This document shows, piece by piece, positions 8,421 through 17,287 of a DNA stretch of 64,000 bases. The DNA lies in NCBI GenBank assembly GCA_963805985.1, contig CAWDWG010000005.1:496001-560000 (forward strand), in the 5' to 3' direction. The notes under the pieces are model-generated. The model made no database searches and was not told where the DNA came from. It saw only the letters and a list, made by a program, of their open reading frames with translations. The position numbers and the translations under genes were made by a program. Origin of the DNA: Bog-257 sp963805985 (GTDB lineage: Bacteria > Acidobacteriota > Terriglobia > Terriglobales > Acidobacteriaceae). Numbering within the stretch: position 1 is the stretch's first letter; each line of letters opens with the position of its first letter.

Positions 8421-9027
8421 ATGTGCGGTCTGCGGAGTGTCGCCCCCGAGGGGCTCACGCCGCGTTTTGCACGGTAACCCAGCGCTTCCGCGCTGGGCTA
8501 ATTACTTTGGTCAACGCGGACACGGTGCTGTACCGCACATCCGCGAGCGCGTGAAGTTCCCGGGCGGGCAGCCGGTCCAGCGCCGTCAGTTCTGTTCAGG
8601 AGATCCCTGTGACGTCGAAATGCCTATCCCTCGTTGGACTCGAAGTCGTGCCCTGTTACGAACCGCTCGCGGGACGACTTTTTCAGCAGCCTGTGAAGTC
8701 GACTGTGACGTCCCCGGGGGACTCCGGTTCCTTCCCCACGCTACCCAGGACTCCGCTTTGCTCCGTCCTGGGCTATCATGCACGCGCCTGCGGCGCTCTG
8801 GTTCTTCGAGCTTCCTACTTCACGGTCTTGGAAGAGAGTTAGTTCTCACGCCGACACTGAAGTCCTCCTCGTGATGACAAAATTGTGGGGAAGGCGCTTA
8901 ACGCTGGCCTCAAGGCCAGCTCTACCTGAAGCGGAGTTTAACGCAGGCCAAAGGCCAGCTCTGCCTGGAGCAGAGCTTAACTCAGGCCAAAGGCCAGCTC
9001 TGCCTGAAGCAGAGTCGTATAAGAGAT
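8421..9027. other. 607-bp repeat-rich intergenic region
   Basis: No convincing gene. It holds a hairpin built on CCCAGCGC/GCGCTGGG (about 8479-8496) after the DUF418 gene, a solo right end of the MITE-like family (TTTTTCAGCAGCCT, 8679-8692), and a 39-40 bp direct repeat at 8906-9014. Confidence 0.6.
8906..9014. repeat. 39-40 bp tandem repeat, 2.75 units
   Basis: Units begin at 8906, 8946 and 8985 with GGCCTCAAGGCCAGCTC or GGCCAAAGGCCAGCTC; the third is cut short at about 9014. Each contains the palindrome GGCCnnnGGCC and an AGCTCTGCCTGGAGCAGAGCT-like inverted repeat, so each could form a stem-loop. It lies just downstream of fabF. Confidence 0.75.
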
Positions 9028-10272
9028 CTATTCCATCCAGCGCTTGAAGACGAGGCAGCCATTGGTGCCGCCGAAGCCGAAGGAGTTGGTCATGGCGTAC
9101 TCCATGTCGACCTTGCGGGCGGTGTGAGCGACGAAATCGAGGTCGCAGCCTTCGTCGGGATGGTCGAGGTTGACGGTCGGGGGGACGATTTGATCGCGCA
9201 GAGCGAGCACTGTGACGGCGGCTTCAAGGCCGCCGGCGCCGCCGAGCAGATGCCCGGTCATAGACTTGGTTGAGCTGACCAACATCTTGTACGCGTGCGG
9301 ACCAAAGGCGCGCTTGATCGCGCTGGCTTCGAGCTCATCGCCAAGGGGGGTCGATGTTCCGTGGGCGTTCACGTAGCCGATCTGCTCGGGTGTGATCTTC
9401 GCATCGCGGATGGCGTTGCGCATGACGCGGTAGCCGCCCTCACCTCCAGGCGCAGGCTGCGTGATGTGATTGGCGTCGGCGCTCATACCGTAACCGACAA
9501 CTTCGGCGATGATGGGTGCGCCGCGCTTCCTGGCGAACTCCAGTTCCTCCAGCATCAAGAGCCCCGCGCCTTCACCAATGACAAAGCCGTCACGATCTTT
9601 GTCCCAGGGACGGCTGGCATGAGTCGGATCGTCATTGCGGGTGGAAAGCGCGCGCATTGCGGCAAAGCCACCGACCCCCATGGGGGTGATGGCCGCTTCC
9701 GAACCGCCGGCGATCATGACATCGGCATCGCCATACTTGATGACGCGAGCGGCATCGCCAATGGAGTGTGCGCTGGTGGTGCAGGCGGTGCAGGTGGCCT
9801 CGTTCGGACCTTTAGCGTGGTGGCGAATACTGACCTGGCCGGCGGCGAGGTTGACGATGGCCGAGGGGATGAAGAACGGTGAGATCTTGCGCGGACCGCC
9901 GTTGAGCAGGTTGGAGTGCTCGCGCTCGATGATGTCAAATCCGCCGATGCCGGAGCCGATGTTCACGCCGGTGCGCTCGGCGAGGTCTTCATTGTCTATT
10001 TTGTAGTTAGCCATGCGCAGCGCTTCATCGCTGGCGGCGACGGCCAGATGAATAAAGCGCGACATCTTGCGCGATTCTTTCTTGTCGATGAATTGCAGGG
10101 GATCGAAGTTTTTGACTTCGGCGGCGATCTTGCAGGCAAAGGCGGAGGCGTCGAAGCTGGTTATGCGCTGCACGCCGTTTTTTCCGGCGAGCAATGCCTG
10201 CCAAGTTTCCTCGACATTGTTGCCGACGGCGCAAATGAGGCCGATGCCTGTGACGACGACGCGACGGTCCAA
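9028..10272 (-). CDS. fabF: 3-oxoacyl-[ACP] synthase II
   Basis: Condensing enzyme of fatty-acid elongation (malonyl-ACP plus acyl-ACP). 414 residues with the thiolase-fold catalytic triad: Cys in EATCTACTTSAHS (about C164), His in NAHGTSTPLGDELE and His in MTGHLLGGAGG, ending in NSFGFGGTN. The start is TTG 10270-10272 (DRRVVVTGIG follows), one base after the acpP stop, with AAGGAT upstream, so translation is probably coupled. It is the last gene of an acpP-acpP-fabF cluster on the minus strand. Confidence 0.96.
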   Translation of the reverse strand: MDRRVVVTGIGLICAVGNNVEETWQALLAGKNGVQRITSFDASAFACKIAAEVKNFDPLQFIDKKESRKMSRFIHLAVAASDEALRMANYKIDNEDLAERTGVNIGSGIGGFDIIEREHSNLLNGGPRKISPFFIPSAIVNLAAGQVSIRHHAKGPNEATCTACTTSAHSIGDAARVIKYGDADVMIAGGSEAAITPMGVGGFAAMRALSTRNDDPTHASRPWDKDRDGFVIGEGAGLLMLEELEFARKRGAPIIAEVVGYGMSADANHITQPAPGGEGGYRVMRNAIRDAKITPEQIGYVNAHGTSTPLGDELEASAIKRAFGPHAYKMLVSSTKSMTGHLLGGAGGLEAAVTVLALRDQIVPPTVNLDHPDEGCDLDFVAHTARKVDMEYAMTNSFGFGGTNGCLVFKRWME

Positions 10273-10273
10273 A

Positions 10274-10519
10274 CTACTTTGATCCTTTCGCGTGCGAGTT
10301 GATGTAGTCGACGGCGTCCTTGACAGTACGGATTTTTTCGGCGTCCTCGTCGGGGATCTCGATCTCGAAGGCCTCTTCGAAGGCCATGACGAGTTCGACG
10401 GTGTCGAGCGAATCGGCGCCCAGGTCATCTACAAAGGAGGCGTTGGGAGTGACCTCGGCCTCGTCCACGCCGAGCTGCTCTACGATAATTTGCTTTACGC
10501 GTTCATCCACCGATGCCAT
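10274..10519 (-). CDS. acpP: acyl carrier protein (copy 2, next to fabF)
   Basis: Carries growing acyl chains on a 4'-phosphopantetheine arm attached to the Ser of DSL (about S37 in GADSLDTVE). 81 residues, acidic, with the standard ACP helices. A run of 61 residues (ERVKQIIVEQ through KIRTV) is identical to the upstream copy, while the DNA differs at many third positions. The C-terminus differs (KDAVDYINSHAKGSK). The 7-bp repeat array at 10521-10548 abuts its start codon. Confidence 0.97.
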   Translation of the reverse strand: MASVDERVKQIIVEQLGVDEAEVTPNASFVDDLGADSLDTVELVMAFEEAFEIEIPDEDAEKIRTVKDAVDYINSHAKGSK

Positions 10520-10520
10520 G

Positions 10521-10548
10521 TTCGCTGTTCGCCTTTCGCTATTCGCCA
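10521..10548. repeat. degenerate 7-bp tandem array abutting acpP start
   Basis: Four consecutive heptamers of the form TTCGCNN (TTCGCTG, TTCGCCT, TTCGCTA, TTCGCCA), one base from the acpP start codon. On the transcript they read as repeats ending GCGAA, which may serve as or displace the ribosome-binding site. Similar arrays precede several phage-block genes. Confidence 0.75.
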
Positions 10549-10638
10549 GTGACTCCGCGCGGCGCGAGGAGATTGCAAGATTGAGTAGCCGCGATCGTCG
10601 GTCCGATGACGTCGCCGGTCGCGATCCGCGAGCTGGAG

Positions 10639-10881
10639 CTATTTCTTGGCTTTGGCGTGCTGATCGATATAGGTGATCGCGTCCTGTACGGTGCGGATTT
10701 TTTCCGCGTCCTCATCAGGGATTTCGATTTCAAAAGCTTCCTCGAAAGCCATGACCAGTTCGACGGTGTCGAGAGAATCGGCACCGAGGTCGTCCACAAA
10801 AGAGGCGTTGGGCGTCACTTCAGCTTCGTCCACGCCCAGTTGTTCCACGATGATCTGCTTTACTCGTTCTTCAGAAGCCAT
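10639..10881 (-). CDS. acpP: acyl carrier protein (copy 1)
   Basis: 80-residue ACP with the phosphopantetheine Ser in GADSLDTVE (about S36). It shares 61 identical consecutive residues with the downstream copy but ends DAITYIDQHAKAKK. Synonymous divergence between the copies implies that both have been kept under selection. The start codon is preceded by GGAGAAAG (a good ribosome site), unlike copy 2. It is the first gene of the acpP-acpP-fabF cluster, 119 bases before copy 2. Confidence 0.97.
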   Translation of the reverse strand: MASEERVKQIIVEQLGVDEAEVTPNASFVDDLGADSLDTVELVMAFEEAFEIEIPDEDAEKIRTVQDAITYIDQHAKAKK

Positions 10882-11185
10882 TGAATCTTTCTCCTGTCCG
10901 CGCTGCGGCGGAACACAGCGGTCTCCCCTGGCGGTTGCCGTGACCGGCAGGCGCAGAGGTGGAAACTGGTAAGTCTAATTGGCAGGCAAGAGGCCTGTAA
11001 AGCTGCCAAAACGGCCTCCAACATCAGATGCAGACAGAAAGGCTGGAGAGCGTCCGGCGATTTGAGTCCAAAGTCATCCTAAACGGGGAGGTTTGCCAAG
11101 GTCAACGGAAGGGCCCGATTTTCGCTGTTCCCTTTTGGGCGGGGGCAGTGACTAGCGACCCGCGACCTGTGATACAAACCTTCCC
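10882..11185. other. divergent intergenic region
   Basis: 304 bases between the divergent acpP and dtd genes. It must hold both promoters, but no box is clear enough to call. No gene is seen. Confidence 0.5.
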
Positions 11186-11635
11186 ATGCGAGCGGTGGTG
11201 CAGCGCGTGAGCCGGGCGTCGGTGAAGGTGGGAGACGAGATCACGGGCGAGATCGGGAAGGGCCTGATGGTACTGCTGGGTGTGGCGCGCGAAGACACAG
11301 AGGCTGACGCGGATTATCTGGCGGAGAAGATTGCGGGGCTGCGGATCTTTGAGGACGAGGCTGGGAAGATGAACTTGAGCGCGCTCGATGTGGGCGGGGC
11401 GGTGCTGGCGGTGTCGCAGTTCACGCTGCTTGGCGATGTGCGGCGGGGGAAGCGGCCGTCGTTTGATGCGGCGGCGCGGCCGGAGTTGGCACGGCGGCTG
11501 TATGAGCAATTCGTGGAGCAGGTGCGGGGATTGGGATTGCGCTGCGAGACGGGAAGGTTCCAGGAGATGATGGAGGTCGAGCTGATCAACAGCGGGCCGG
11601 TGACGATATTGATCGATTCTAAGAAGGGGTTCTAG
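11186..11635 (+). CDS. dtd: D-aminoacyl-tRNA deacylase
   Basis: Removes D-amino acids (and glycine) mischarged on tRNA. 149 residues, family length. Signature motifs are visible: MRAVVQRVSRASV at the N-terminus, the catalytic AVSQFTLLGD (about 72-81) and the C-terminal NSGPVTILIDS containing the Gly-Pro motif. The start at ATG 11186 matches the family. Monocistronic. Confidence 0.97.
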   Translation: MRAVVQRVSRASVKVGDEITGEIGKGLMVLLGVAREDTEADADYLAEKIAGLRIFEDEAGKMNLSALDVGGAVLAVSQFTLLGDVRRGKRPSFDAAARPELARRLYEQFVEQVRGLGLRCETGRFQEMMEVELINSGPVTILIDSKKGF

Positions 11636-11807
11636 AACGGACGGCGGAAATCGGGTCCACCTGCTCCGGCTAAGTCAGTCGTGATGGAGAGCAACGAGCA
11701 GGGTCCAGATATAGGGTCCTTCGACTACGTTCGGTCGCTCGGCGCGACCTCACTTCGCTCAGGATGACAACATTGGCGAGGCGAATCTCGTAGGGGGAAC
11801 GTCGCGC
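11636..11807. repeat. intergenic region with dispersed host repeat
   Basis: Contains a copy of the family ending CACTTCGCTCAGGATGACA (about 11717-11770). Related copies occur near 12500-12570 and 37680-37710. No gene is seen. Confidence 0.5.
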
Positions 11808-12377
11808 CTATTTCGAGTCGTCGCTGCTGGGCGCGTTGTAGGTGGTGGGCTTCTGCGCCTTGTTCTTGCTGACGGGAGTCGTTTCGGCGGGTGGCGTGCA
11901 TTTCTGCGCCACAACCTCAACCTCGGTGGCCTGGAAGCGATGTGTTTCCGGCTTCTTTTCCGGCGGCTGCGAGTTTCCTGGCGGCGGGGCCGGCTTAACT
12001 GGCATCTGATCCGGCGGCAGCGGCTGCCATTGTCCCGTCAACTTCACCTTGCTGCCGGCATCGTTCTTCAGATCGTCGGGACCAACTACCTGCACACCCA
12101 GGCGGTGCGTCATGTTACGGACCATGAACTTGCCATCCTTGTCAGGACCGACCAGACAGCCGATAAGGGTTGAGCCCTTGGCGCCAGCCGGCTTGGTGAT
12201 CTGATCGCCGCTGGTGGCGCTGTTGTCCTTGGCCGCACTGCCGGAGTTGTCCTGCTGGTCGCTTTGCCGGTCGGGAGGATTGACGGAGCGCGGACGCTCG
12301 GGGGCGATCGCCGGATCCTGCGCGAGGCAGAGCGTGCAGGCGAGCAATAAGCATGCGAGATGAGCTGGTCGTTGCAT
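11808..12377 (-). CDS. secreted protein of unknown function
   Basis: 189 residues from ATG 12377 (an ATG at 12389 is also possible). The N-terminus MQRPAHLACLLLACTLCLAQ is a probable Sec signal. A Ser/Asp/Gln-rich linker is followed by a compact part with STLIGCLVGPDKDGKFMVRN and VKLTGQW, resembling the short OB-like DUF5818 segment often seen in acidobacterial exported proteins. The C-terminal region is Pro/Lys-rich. It probably resides in the periplasm. The function is unknown and the DUF5818 likeness is tentative. Confidence 0.65.
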   Translation of the reverse strand: MQRPAHLACLLLACTLCLAQDPAIAPERPRSVNPPDRQSDQQDNSGSAAKDNSATSGDQITKPAGAKGSTLIGCLVGPDKDGKFMVRNMTHRLGVQVVGPDDLKNDAGSKVKLTGQWQPLPPDQMPVKPAPPPGNSQPPEKKPETHRFQATEVEVVAQKCTPPAETTPVSKNKAQKPTTYNAPSSDDSK

Positions 12378-12629
12378 GGCAGCTGTCAAAAGGATACCTG
12401 AGAGTTCGACGCGCCGGATGAGCGAGGAGTTGCGGGGTGGTCATCGGTCAGAGTCTACCTATACCGCATCGAGTTTCGCGCACGGGCAAGAAAGCAGGTC
12501 CTTCGACTGCGCCTCCGCCCGACTCGCCAGGAGCGAGTCGGAAGGCAATGCGACGCTCCGCTCAGGATGACACGTCATTGGGCGGAATCCCGCTGCGATC
12601 GCGGCCGAGGTTGTGCCGCAAGAGCAGGC

Positions 12630-12875
12630 TCAGCGGCGCAGCCACAAATAATCGATGGCGAAATGGAAGAAGGTGAGCAGAGAGCCGATGGCGGTGGCGA
12701 CGCCGGTAAAGCGCTGCAGGTAGGCTTCGTGGCGGTCGACGCGCTCCTCGATCTGCTGAATTTTGCCGGCGTTGCCGTCGCCGACAATCCACCGCATGTT
12801 GGTTTTGAGTTCTGCAAGATCGGAGAGAACGCGCTCTTCAAATTCGGTGAGGGTGACAACAGGGCATGTGCTCAT
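12630..12875 (-). CDS. small coiled-coil plus single-TM protein, holin-like
   Basis: 81 residues: a heptad-like helix (TEFEERVLSDLAELKTNMRWI, then QIEERVDRHEAYLQ) followed by one C-terminal membrane segment (FTGVATAIGSLLTFFHFAIDYLW). This matches the layout of XhlA-type phage haemolysin/holin-associated proteins. It overlaps the upstream tail gene by four bases (ATGA), so it is the last gene of the phage structural operon. The lysis role is inferred from layout and position; no endolysin gene is adjacent. Confidence 0.6.
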   Translation of the reverse strand: MSTCPVVTLTEFEERVLSDLAELKTNMRWIVGDGNAGKIQQIEERVDRHEAYLQRFTGVATAIGSLLTFFHFAIDYLWLRR

Positions 12876-15244
12876 AAGGGGTAGTCCACATGCAGCAATA
12901 CCGAATAACGCGAGTACTTGGCGGGCGATGATCCGTCATATTGCCGCAGATAATAACCCTGCACGCGCTCGAGGCGCGGCACGGTGAATTGTTGAGTGGC
13001 GAAGCGGGCGGCGAGATTGCCGCTGTCGCTGGAGCCCCAGCCTCCGTCGGAGCGGCGAACTTCTATGCCGCCACCAGCAGGGGGCGCGATGCCGGCATCG
13101 ATGGTGATTTCGGTTGCGATCACGTTGGTGACTTGGGCGGAGGTGAGGGAATCGATGTACAGCGAAGACGATGGCGTGCCGGTGTCATAGATGCGAGCAG
13201 CGCTCAGCGAATCGATCAATGGCGAAGAGGAAGGTGTGCCGAGATCGTAGATCGTGCCGGCGGGCTCGGGTAGAGCCACGGCATCGAACTTCAGCGCCAG
13301 CGGCTCGGAGGCGTCGTTGGCGAACTTGATGTTGTAGCTCGAGCGATCGTCAGCGAGGGAGACGACCTGCAATTCGACCCCGCGGACTATGGCCGTGAAA
13401 TCGGCTCCGCGCGAAGGCGCGGAGATCTGAATCGCATTGCCCGGTAAGACGTCTGCAACGGGGAGGAAGTCGCTGACGATTTTGTATTCGCCTTGCCAGG
13501 CCTGCTGAACGGAATCGTCGAGGAAGGCTGTGGCAGCGACCTCACAGTCGATGGAAGTAGGTGCTGGCGGAAGTTTGAGATTCCGGAGATAGCGGCGCCG
13601 GCCTTTGTCGCTGCCGTTGGCGTGTTCGGCGATGCTCACGGGATCCTGCACTCGGGCGATGGCGCGAGCGCTACTGCGATAGGAGACGACGATCTCCTCG
13701 TTCTGCTGCGGCGGATAGGGCGCGTAGAAGGCGAGCGTGCCGGACGATGTGATGTAACACTCGCCGCCATCGGCGAAGGCACCTGAAAGCCGGGTGCGGA
13801 ATTGGCCGCCGGGGATCATGCTGCGGACTTCGGTATCGACTGTATGCTGCAAACGGGTGTAAGAAACGCCGGCGAAAAAGCTGGTTGCGTTGATCAGCGC
13901 GTAGGTGGCGAAGCCGGGCGGCGTGGGGAGCACGTCGTCGTACAAAACGGATGCGACAGTGGCGAGAGTGCTGGGATTGCCGGGATCGACATCGTGAATG
14001 GTGAGGACGACGCGCACGGCGGCGGGGATGGAGTCTCCTCCGTGGCCGTTGCCGGCGGGATGAAGCGACGACAGATAGGTCTGATGAACGCGGTGTGCCT
14101 CGCTGCAAATCAGCTGCGTTGCGAAAGCATATCGATGGCCGGGAGTAGTAGTGATGACAGGACCAGTTGCGCTGCCGTTGATCAGCGCCTGAATATTGGA
14201 GTTGGATCCGTTGGGAGTGATTGTGAAGCCGGCGATGCAATTGGCGTTTGACGGTGAACCGTTGTAGATGCCACCAACTGTTCCCGTGGAAGCAGTGTTG
14301 AAGATGAACGTGCCGTGCTGGAGCATCAGACCGGCGGCGAGTTCCAGTTGCTCGACGTAGGCAATGGTGGCGGGTCCGCCATTGAGCAGTAATTGTCCGC
14401 CGCTGAGCGAGACGGCGCCGTTGGGATCGGTCACATCCCACAATGTGGGAGCAGGCTGTGACTCGGAATAATCGTCTTCAAAGATCGTGATTGCGCTCTT
14501 AACAAACGGAGTCCGGGAGAGATAAAAGTCAAGTGTCGTGCCGTTACCCAAGAAGTAGTCGTGAACATAGTTCAGCGGCTCCAACTCGCCAACGATGGTG
14601 ACATCGTTGAACAGGCCGTCCGGCTGGAGCAGTGTAAGCGCGTTAGGATCGAAGGTGGAATCCTGGTCACTGATGGTGAAGCTCGCCTGACCAACCGGCT
14701 GGAAGTCGAGCTTGCCGTCGTGTGCGCGATAGGCGGCTCGCGACATCACGGCAAGTTCCTGAGCATTCCAGGTCCAGCCTTTCTGCGGAATCACGACATA
14801 CTGATTCACCGTGCTGACATCTTCAACGCCCGATTCGTCGAGGACACCGGGAAGGGCATCATTTGCCAACATCGAAAGTGTGTTGCCGCTGGTGCGCGAG
14901 GCAAACGGCGTGCGCGCAGGCAGCTCGTTATGGTCGAGAAGACAAGAGTCGTCGGTGGCAGTGAGGATGAAGCGCCAAGCCGGAACGTGGCCGTAGCCGA
15001 GATACTGCTGATCCGGAGAAGCTGTCAGATAGCCGGTGAACAGAGTGTAACCATCGCTACGCTGAAGAATGATGCGAGCGCCGAGGACAGGGCATTCGAA
15101 GTTTGGGTCAGCGGTGACCAGAGTTGCGGTCATGACCGCGGCTTGATTCAGCTTGCGACTGAGCTGAGGCAGGCGATCTCCGTCAATGTAGGAGGTGTAA
15201 TCTTGTTGGCCGAGGCCGTCGTTGTTGTCGATGAGAAGGTTCAT
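12872..15244 (-). CDS. phage tail/baseplate hub-like protein
   Basis: 790 residues. The N-terminal part (LLIDNNDGLGQQDYTSYIDG, a beta-rich domain with DGYTLFTGYLTAS) resembles the hub-type tail proteins that follow the tail tube in many siphoviruses. Its middle is a beta-sandwich/lectin-like stretch (about 300-480) and its C-terminal part repeats SSSxxIDSLxxAxIYDTGTPSS motifs and ends in an adhesin-like domain. It starts at ATG 15244, 21 bases after the palindrome 15266-15280. A second palindrome copy (14436-14450) is read within the gene as PTLWDVT. The tail role is inferred from position and domain style. Confidence 0.65.
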   Translation of the reverse strand: MNLLIDNNDGLGQQDYTSYIDGDRLPQLSRKLNQAAVMTATLVTADPNFECPVLGARIILQRSDGYTLFTGYLTASPDQQYLGYGHVPAWRFILTATDDSCLLDHNELPARTPFASRTSGNTLSMLANDALPGVLDESGVEDVSTVNQYVVIPQKGWTWNAQELAVMSRAAYRAHDGKLDFQPVGQASFTISDQDSTFDPNALTLLQPDGLFNDVTIVGELEPLNYVHDYFLGNGTTLDFYLSRTPFVKSAITIFEDDYSESQPAPTLWDVTDPNGAVSLSGGQLLLNGGPATIAYVEQLELAAGLMLQHGTFIFNTASTGTVGGIYNGSPSNANCIAGFTITPNGSNSNIQALINGSATGPVITTTPGHRYAFATQLICSEAHRVHQTYLSSLHPAGNGHGGDSIPAAVRVVLTIHDVDPGNPSTLATVASVLYDDVLPTPPGFATYALINATSFFAGVSYTRLQHTVDTEVRSMIPGGQFRTRLSGAFADGGECYITSSGTLAFYAPYPPQQNEEIVVSYRSSARAIARVQDPVSIAEHANGSDKGRRRYLRNLKLPPAPTSIDCEVAATAFLDDSVQQAWQGEYKIVSDFLPVADVLPGNAIQISAPSRGADFTAIVRGVELQVVSLADDRSSYNIKFANDASEPLALKFDAVALPEPAGTIYDLGTPSSSPLIDSLSAARIYDTGTPSSSLYIDSLTSAQVTNVIATEITIDAGIAPPAGGGIEVRRSDGGWGSSDSGNLAARFATQQFTVPRLERVQGYYLRQYDGSSPAKYSRYSVLLHVDYPL
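14436..14450. repeat. TCCCACA-N-TGTGGGA palindrome inside the tail gene
   Basis: Exact copy (14/14 specified bases) written within coding sequence, in frame as PTLWDVT. Confidence 0.85.
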
Positions 15245-15265
15245 AGGATTTTCTCGTCAGGTGTG

Positions 15266-15280
15266 TCCCACAGCGTGGGA
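15266..15280. promoter_or_regulatory. palindrome upstream of the tail hub gene
   Basis: TCCCACAGCGTGGGA (13/14), 21 bases upstream of the start codon at 15244. A host-type dispersed repeat with CCTCGGTCGGGATGACA follows at 15297-15345. Confidence 0.65.
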
Positions 15281-15400
15281 GAGTATCCTGATTGGTCCGC
15301 ACCGCAGATCCCTCGGTCGGACTCAAGTCCTCGGTCGGGATGACAAAGCAAGGGTCGTGGCTAATGAATATCCAGAACACTCAGCCGCGATCAACGACCA

Positions 15401-16375
15401 TTACACAGCGGCGTTAGGAGCGGGGAAATAGCTGCGGTAGCAGAGCACGGCCTCGTTGTCGTTGGCGTCGGTGGTTGGCAAGGCGTGCAGGCTGACGTGC
15501 AACTGGTTGCTGAACAGTGGCGCGGCAAATTCCTGACGCGTTTCCGATGCGCCTGCAGCCGGCTGCAGACGCGGATAGTAGAAGCAGGACTGGCCTCCAC
15601 TGTCGGGCGCAACGATAAATAGCCCGGACCACTCTTGGAAGAAACTGCTTCCTTCGCGATCGACGAAAGCGACAACCTGCTGGGCGCTCATGCTGGTTGT
15701 CGGCAGCGCGATCAGTGGTTCGGCGAGTTGCAGAGCGGATGAGGTGATTGCGTTGATTCGCGAGACATTGAATGTGACGCGGCGAACAAAATCAAAATAT
15801 TCCTGGCCGTTGAGAGGCGAGGCCAGATAAGCTCCTGCCGCGCCAGAGCCGAGATAACCGGTTTGGCCGTTGTAATCCACATCGACAGCAACGATGTCAC
15901 CGACGTTGAAGTTAGCGAGTTGAGCGCTGGCGAGCACGATCTGCGTGTAGGTGGAACCGCTTTGTACGGGCGAAGCGGGTAACGGCGTGCCGCCGGACGG
16001 CTGCGGCAGAATTCCAGGCTGCTCGGCGAGAACGTTCAGTTGCTGAGTGCCGCCGGAGAGCGCCATCTGCAGCTTGCCCCAGGTGAGGAGGTCGAACTCC
16101 ACGCGAGCTTCAGGCTGAGTGCGGTACTGGACCGTGATGTTGGCGGCAGGGCCGGTGCGGAGGGCGTCGTACTTGGTCGCGGCGGTGCGCTTGAAGTTTT
16201 CGACCCACCCCAGATCGATCCAGGGAGCAGGCGGCGAATCAAGATTAAATGGACCCTGCGCGGGATCGAAGGCGGCGATGGCTCCGGTGACGCGATTGAT
16301 GGGAGCAGCATAGGCCCGAACAGAGCGCGCGGCGGGCGCCATCTGGGAGCGCTTGGCGTAAGAGTTGGAACTCAT
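15401..16375 (-). CDS. phage tail tube-like structural protein
   Basis: 324 residues. Beta-rich with no membrane segment: AAPINRVTGAIAAFDPAQGPFNLDSPPAPWIDLGWVENF near the N-terminus is typical of tail tube/major tail proteins, followed by QYRTQPEARVEFDLLTWGKLQMALSGGTQQLN. It starts at ATG 16375 and overlaps the upstream stop by four bases (ATGA), so translation is coupled. It sits between head-completion genes and the hub, where the tail tube gene belongs. Confidence 0.68.
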   Translation of the reverse strand: MSSNSYAKRSQMAPAARSVRAYAAPINRVTGAIAAFDPAQGPFNLDSPPAPWIDLGWVENFKRTAATKYDALRTGPAANITVQYRTQPEARVEFDLLTWGKLQMALSGGTQQLNVLAEQPGILPQPSGGTPLPASPVQSGSTYTQIVLASAQLANFNVGDIVAVDVDYNGQTGYLGSGAAGAYLASPLNGQEYFDFVRRVTFNVSRINAITSSALQLAEPLIALPTTSMSAQQVVAFVDREGSSFFQEWSGLFIVAPDSGGQSCFYYPRLQPAAGASETRQEFAAPLFSNQLHVSLHALPTTDANDNEAVLCYRSYFPAPNAAV

Positions 16376-16863
16376 GACTGATTGACCTCAGGGTAGAAAA
16401 ACACGGTGACGGTGACGTCGCGGCCCACATAGGGAGGCGTGCTTTTGGCAGCGTTCAAGACAGGCAAAGTCCAAAAGATTGTCGAGCCAAGTGGAACTGG
16501 CGATCCGCTGCTGTAATCGCACTTGGAGGTTTGCGGAGGTGCAAAGATGGCGAGCAGATCGTTGTCGAGGCTGGCGAGATCGCGGCCGCGATCAAGATTG
16601 GCGTTCTGCACCGAACCTTTTGTGCAGTAGGAGATGGTGCAGTCCACCGCCATGAGGGTGCCGACGGATAAAGAAGTGGGACGGGTATTTCCCCAGTGCA
16701 AGTAAAAGCAGTCGCACAGCAGCGGCGCTCCGGTGGGCGGCTCGTTCTCGATAACGGCGATCGCAGGGCGGGTGGCGCCATCGAGCGTGATAGTGCGATT
16801 GGGATCGACTGCAACTAAACGATCGCGCAGCGCGATATAAAAGCTGTCTTTGGTTGGTTGCAT
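16372..16863 (-). CDS. phage head-tail joining/tail completion-like protein
   Basis: 163 residues, starting MQPTKDSFYIALRDRLVAVDPNRTITLDG and ending DVTVTVFFYPEVNQS. The alpha/beta start and the beta-strand end fit tail-terminator or tail-completion proteins. It lies six bases after the preceding gene and overlaps the tail tube gene by four. No catalytic motif. The function is inferred from position only. Confidence 0.6.
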   Translation of the reverse strand: MQPTKDSFYIALRDRLVAVDPNRTITLDGATRPAIAVIENEPPTGAPLLCDCFYLHWGNTRPTSLSVGTLMAVDCTISYCTKGSVQNANLDRGRDLASLDNDLLAIFAPPQTSKCDYSSGSPVPLGSTIFWTLPVLNAAKSTPPYVGRDVTVTVFFYPEVNQS

Positions 16864-16869
16864 GATGTC

Positions 16870-17286
16870 CTACTCTGTGGCAGTAAGGTGATAGAGGCAG
16901 TCGGCACCCAGATACTTGTCGACGGTGACCGTATGGATGCGCATGAGATGGTCGTAATACAGGATGCCCTGCGCAGCCAGCAGCCAGGCGGCGATGTCCT
17001 GGATGCCGTACTGCTTGGCGATGGGCTTAAGCGACGTGACGCTGATGACGGCTTCGATACGCCGCTTGCCATCCGCTGTGGGCTCCAAAGCTTTGATCAG
17101 GCCGGGCGAGATCGGCAGGTCTTCGGCTGTGGGAGGTTCGAGGCCGAGCTGGCTGCCGGTATCGCCGGTGGACGGATCGGAAATACGGATGGTGACCTGG
17201 GTGTCGCCGCCGGAGCGCAGCAGAGCATCTGCAAAGCGGCGGATAGCACAGGCGTGGCCGGGGATGTTTGCTGGATCGTCAGACAT
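16870..17286 (-). CDS. phage structural protein of unknown role
   Basis: 138 residues from ATG 17286, one base after the stop of the preceding connector gene (upstream in transcription). The product is soluble with a helical C-terminal half (IKALEPTADGKRRIEAVISVTSLKPIAKQYGIQDIAAWLLAAQGILYYDH). It lies between the connector and the tail completion gene, so a head-tail joining role is likely. There is no recognisable family motif. Confidence 0.6.
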   Translation of the reverse strand: MSDDPANIPGHACAIRRFADALLRSGGDTQVTIRISDPSTGDTGSQLGLEPPTAEDLPISPGLIKALEPTADGKRRIEAVISVTSLKPIAKQYGIQDIAAWLLAAQGILYYDHLMRIHTVTVDKYLGADCLYHLTATE

Positions 17287-17287
17287 A

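Noticed and set aside
8900..9015. Possible CRISPR array (three repeats of about 39 bases)
   Set aside because: The units are contiguous direct repeats with no unique spacers, and no cas genes are near.
13802..15343. Plus-strand frames opposite the tail hub gene
   Set aside because: No motifs, no ribosome sites, and composition of antisense reading.
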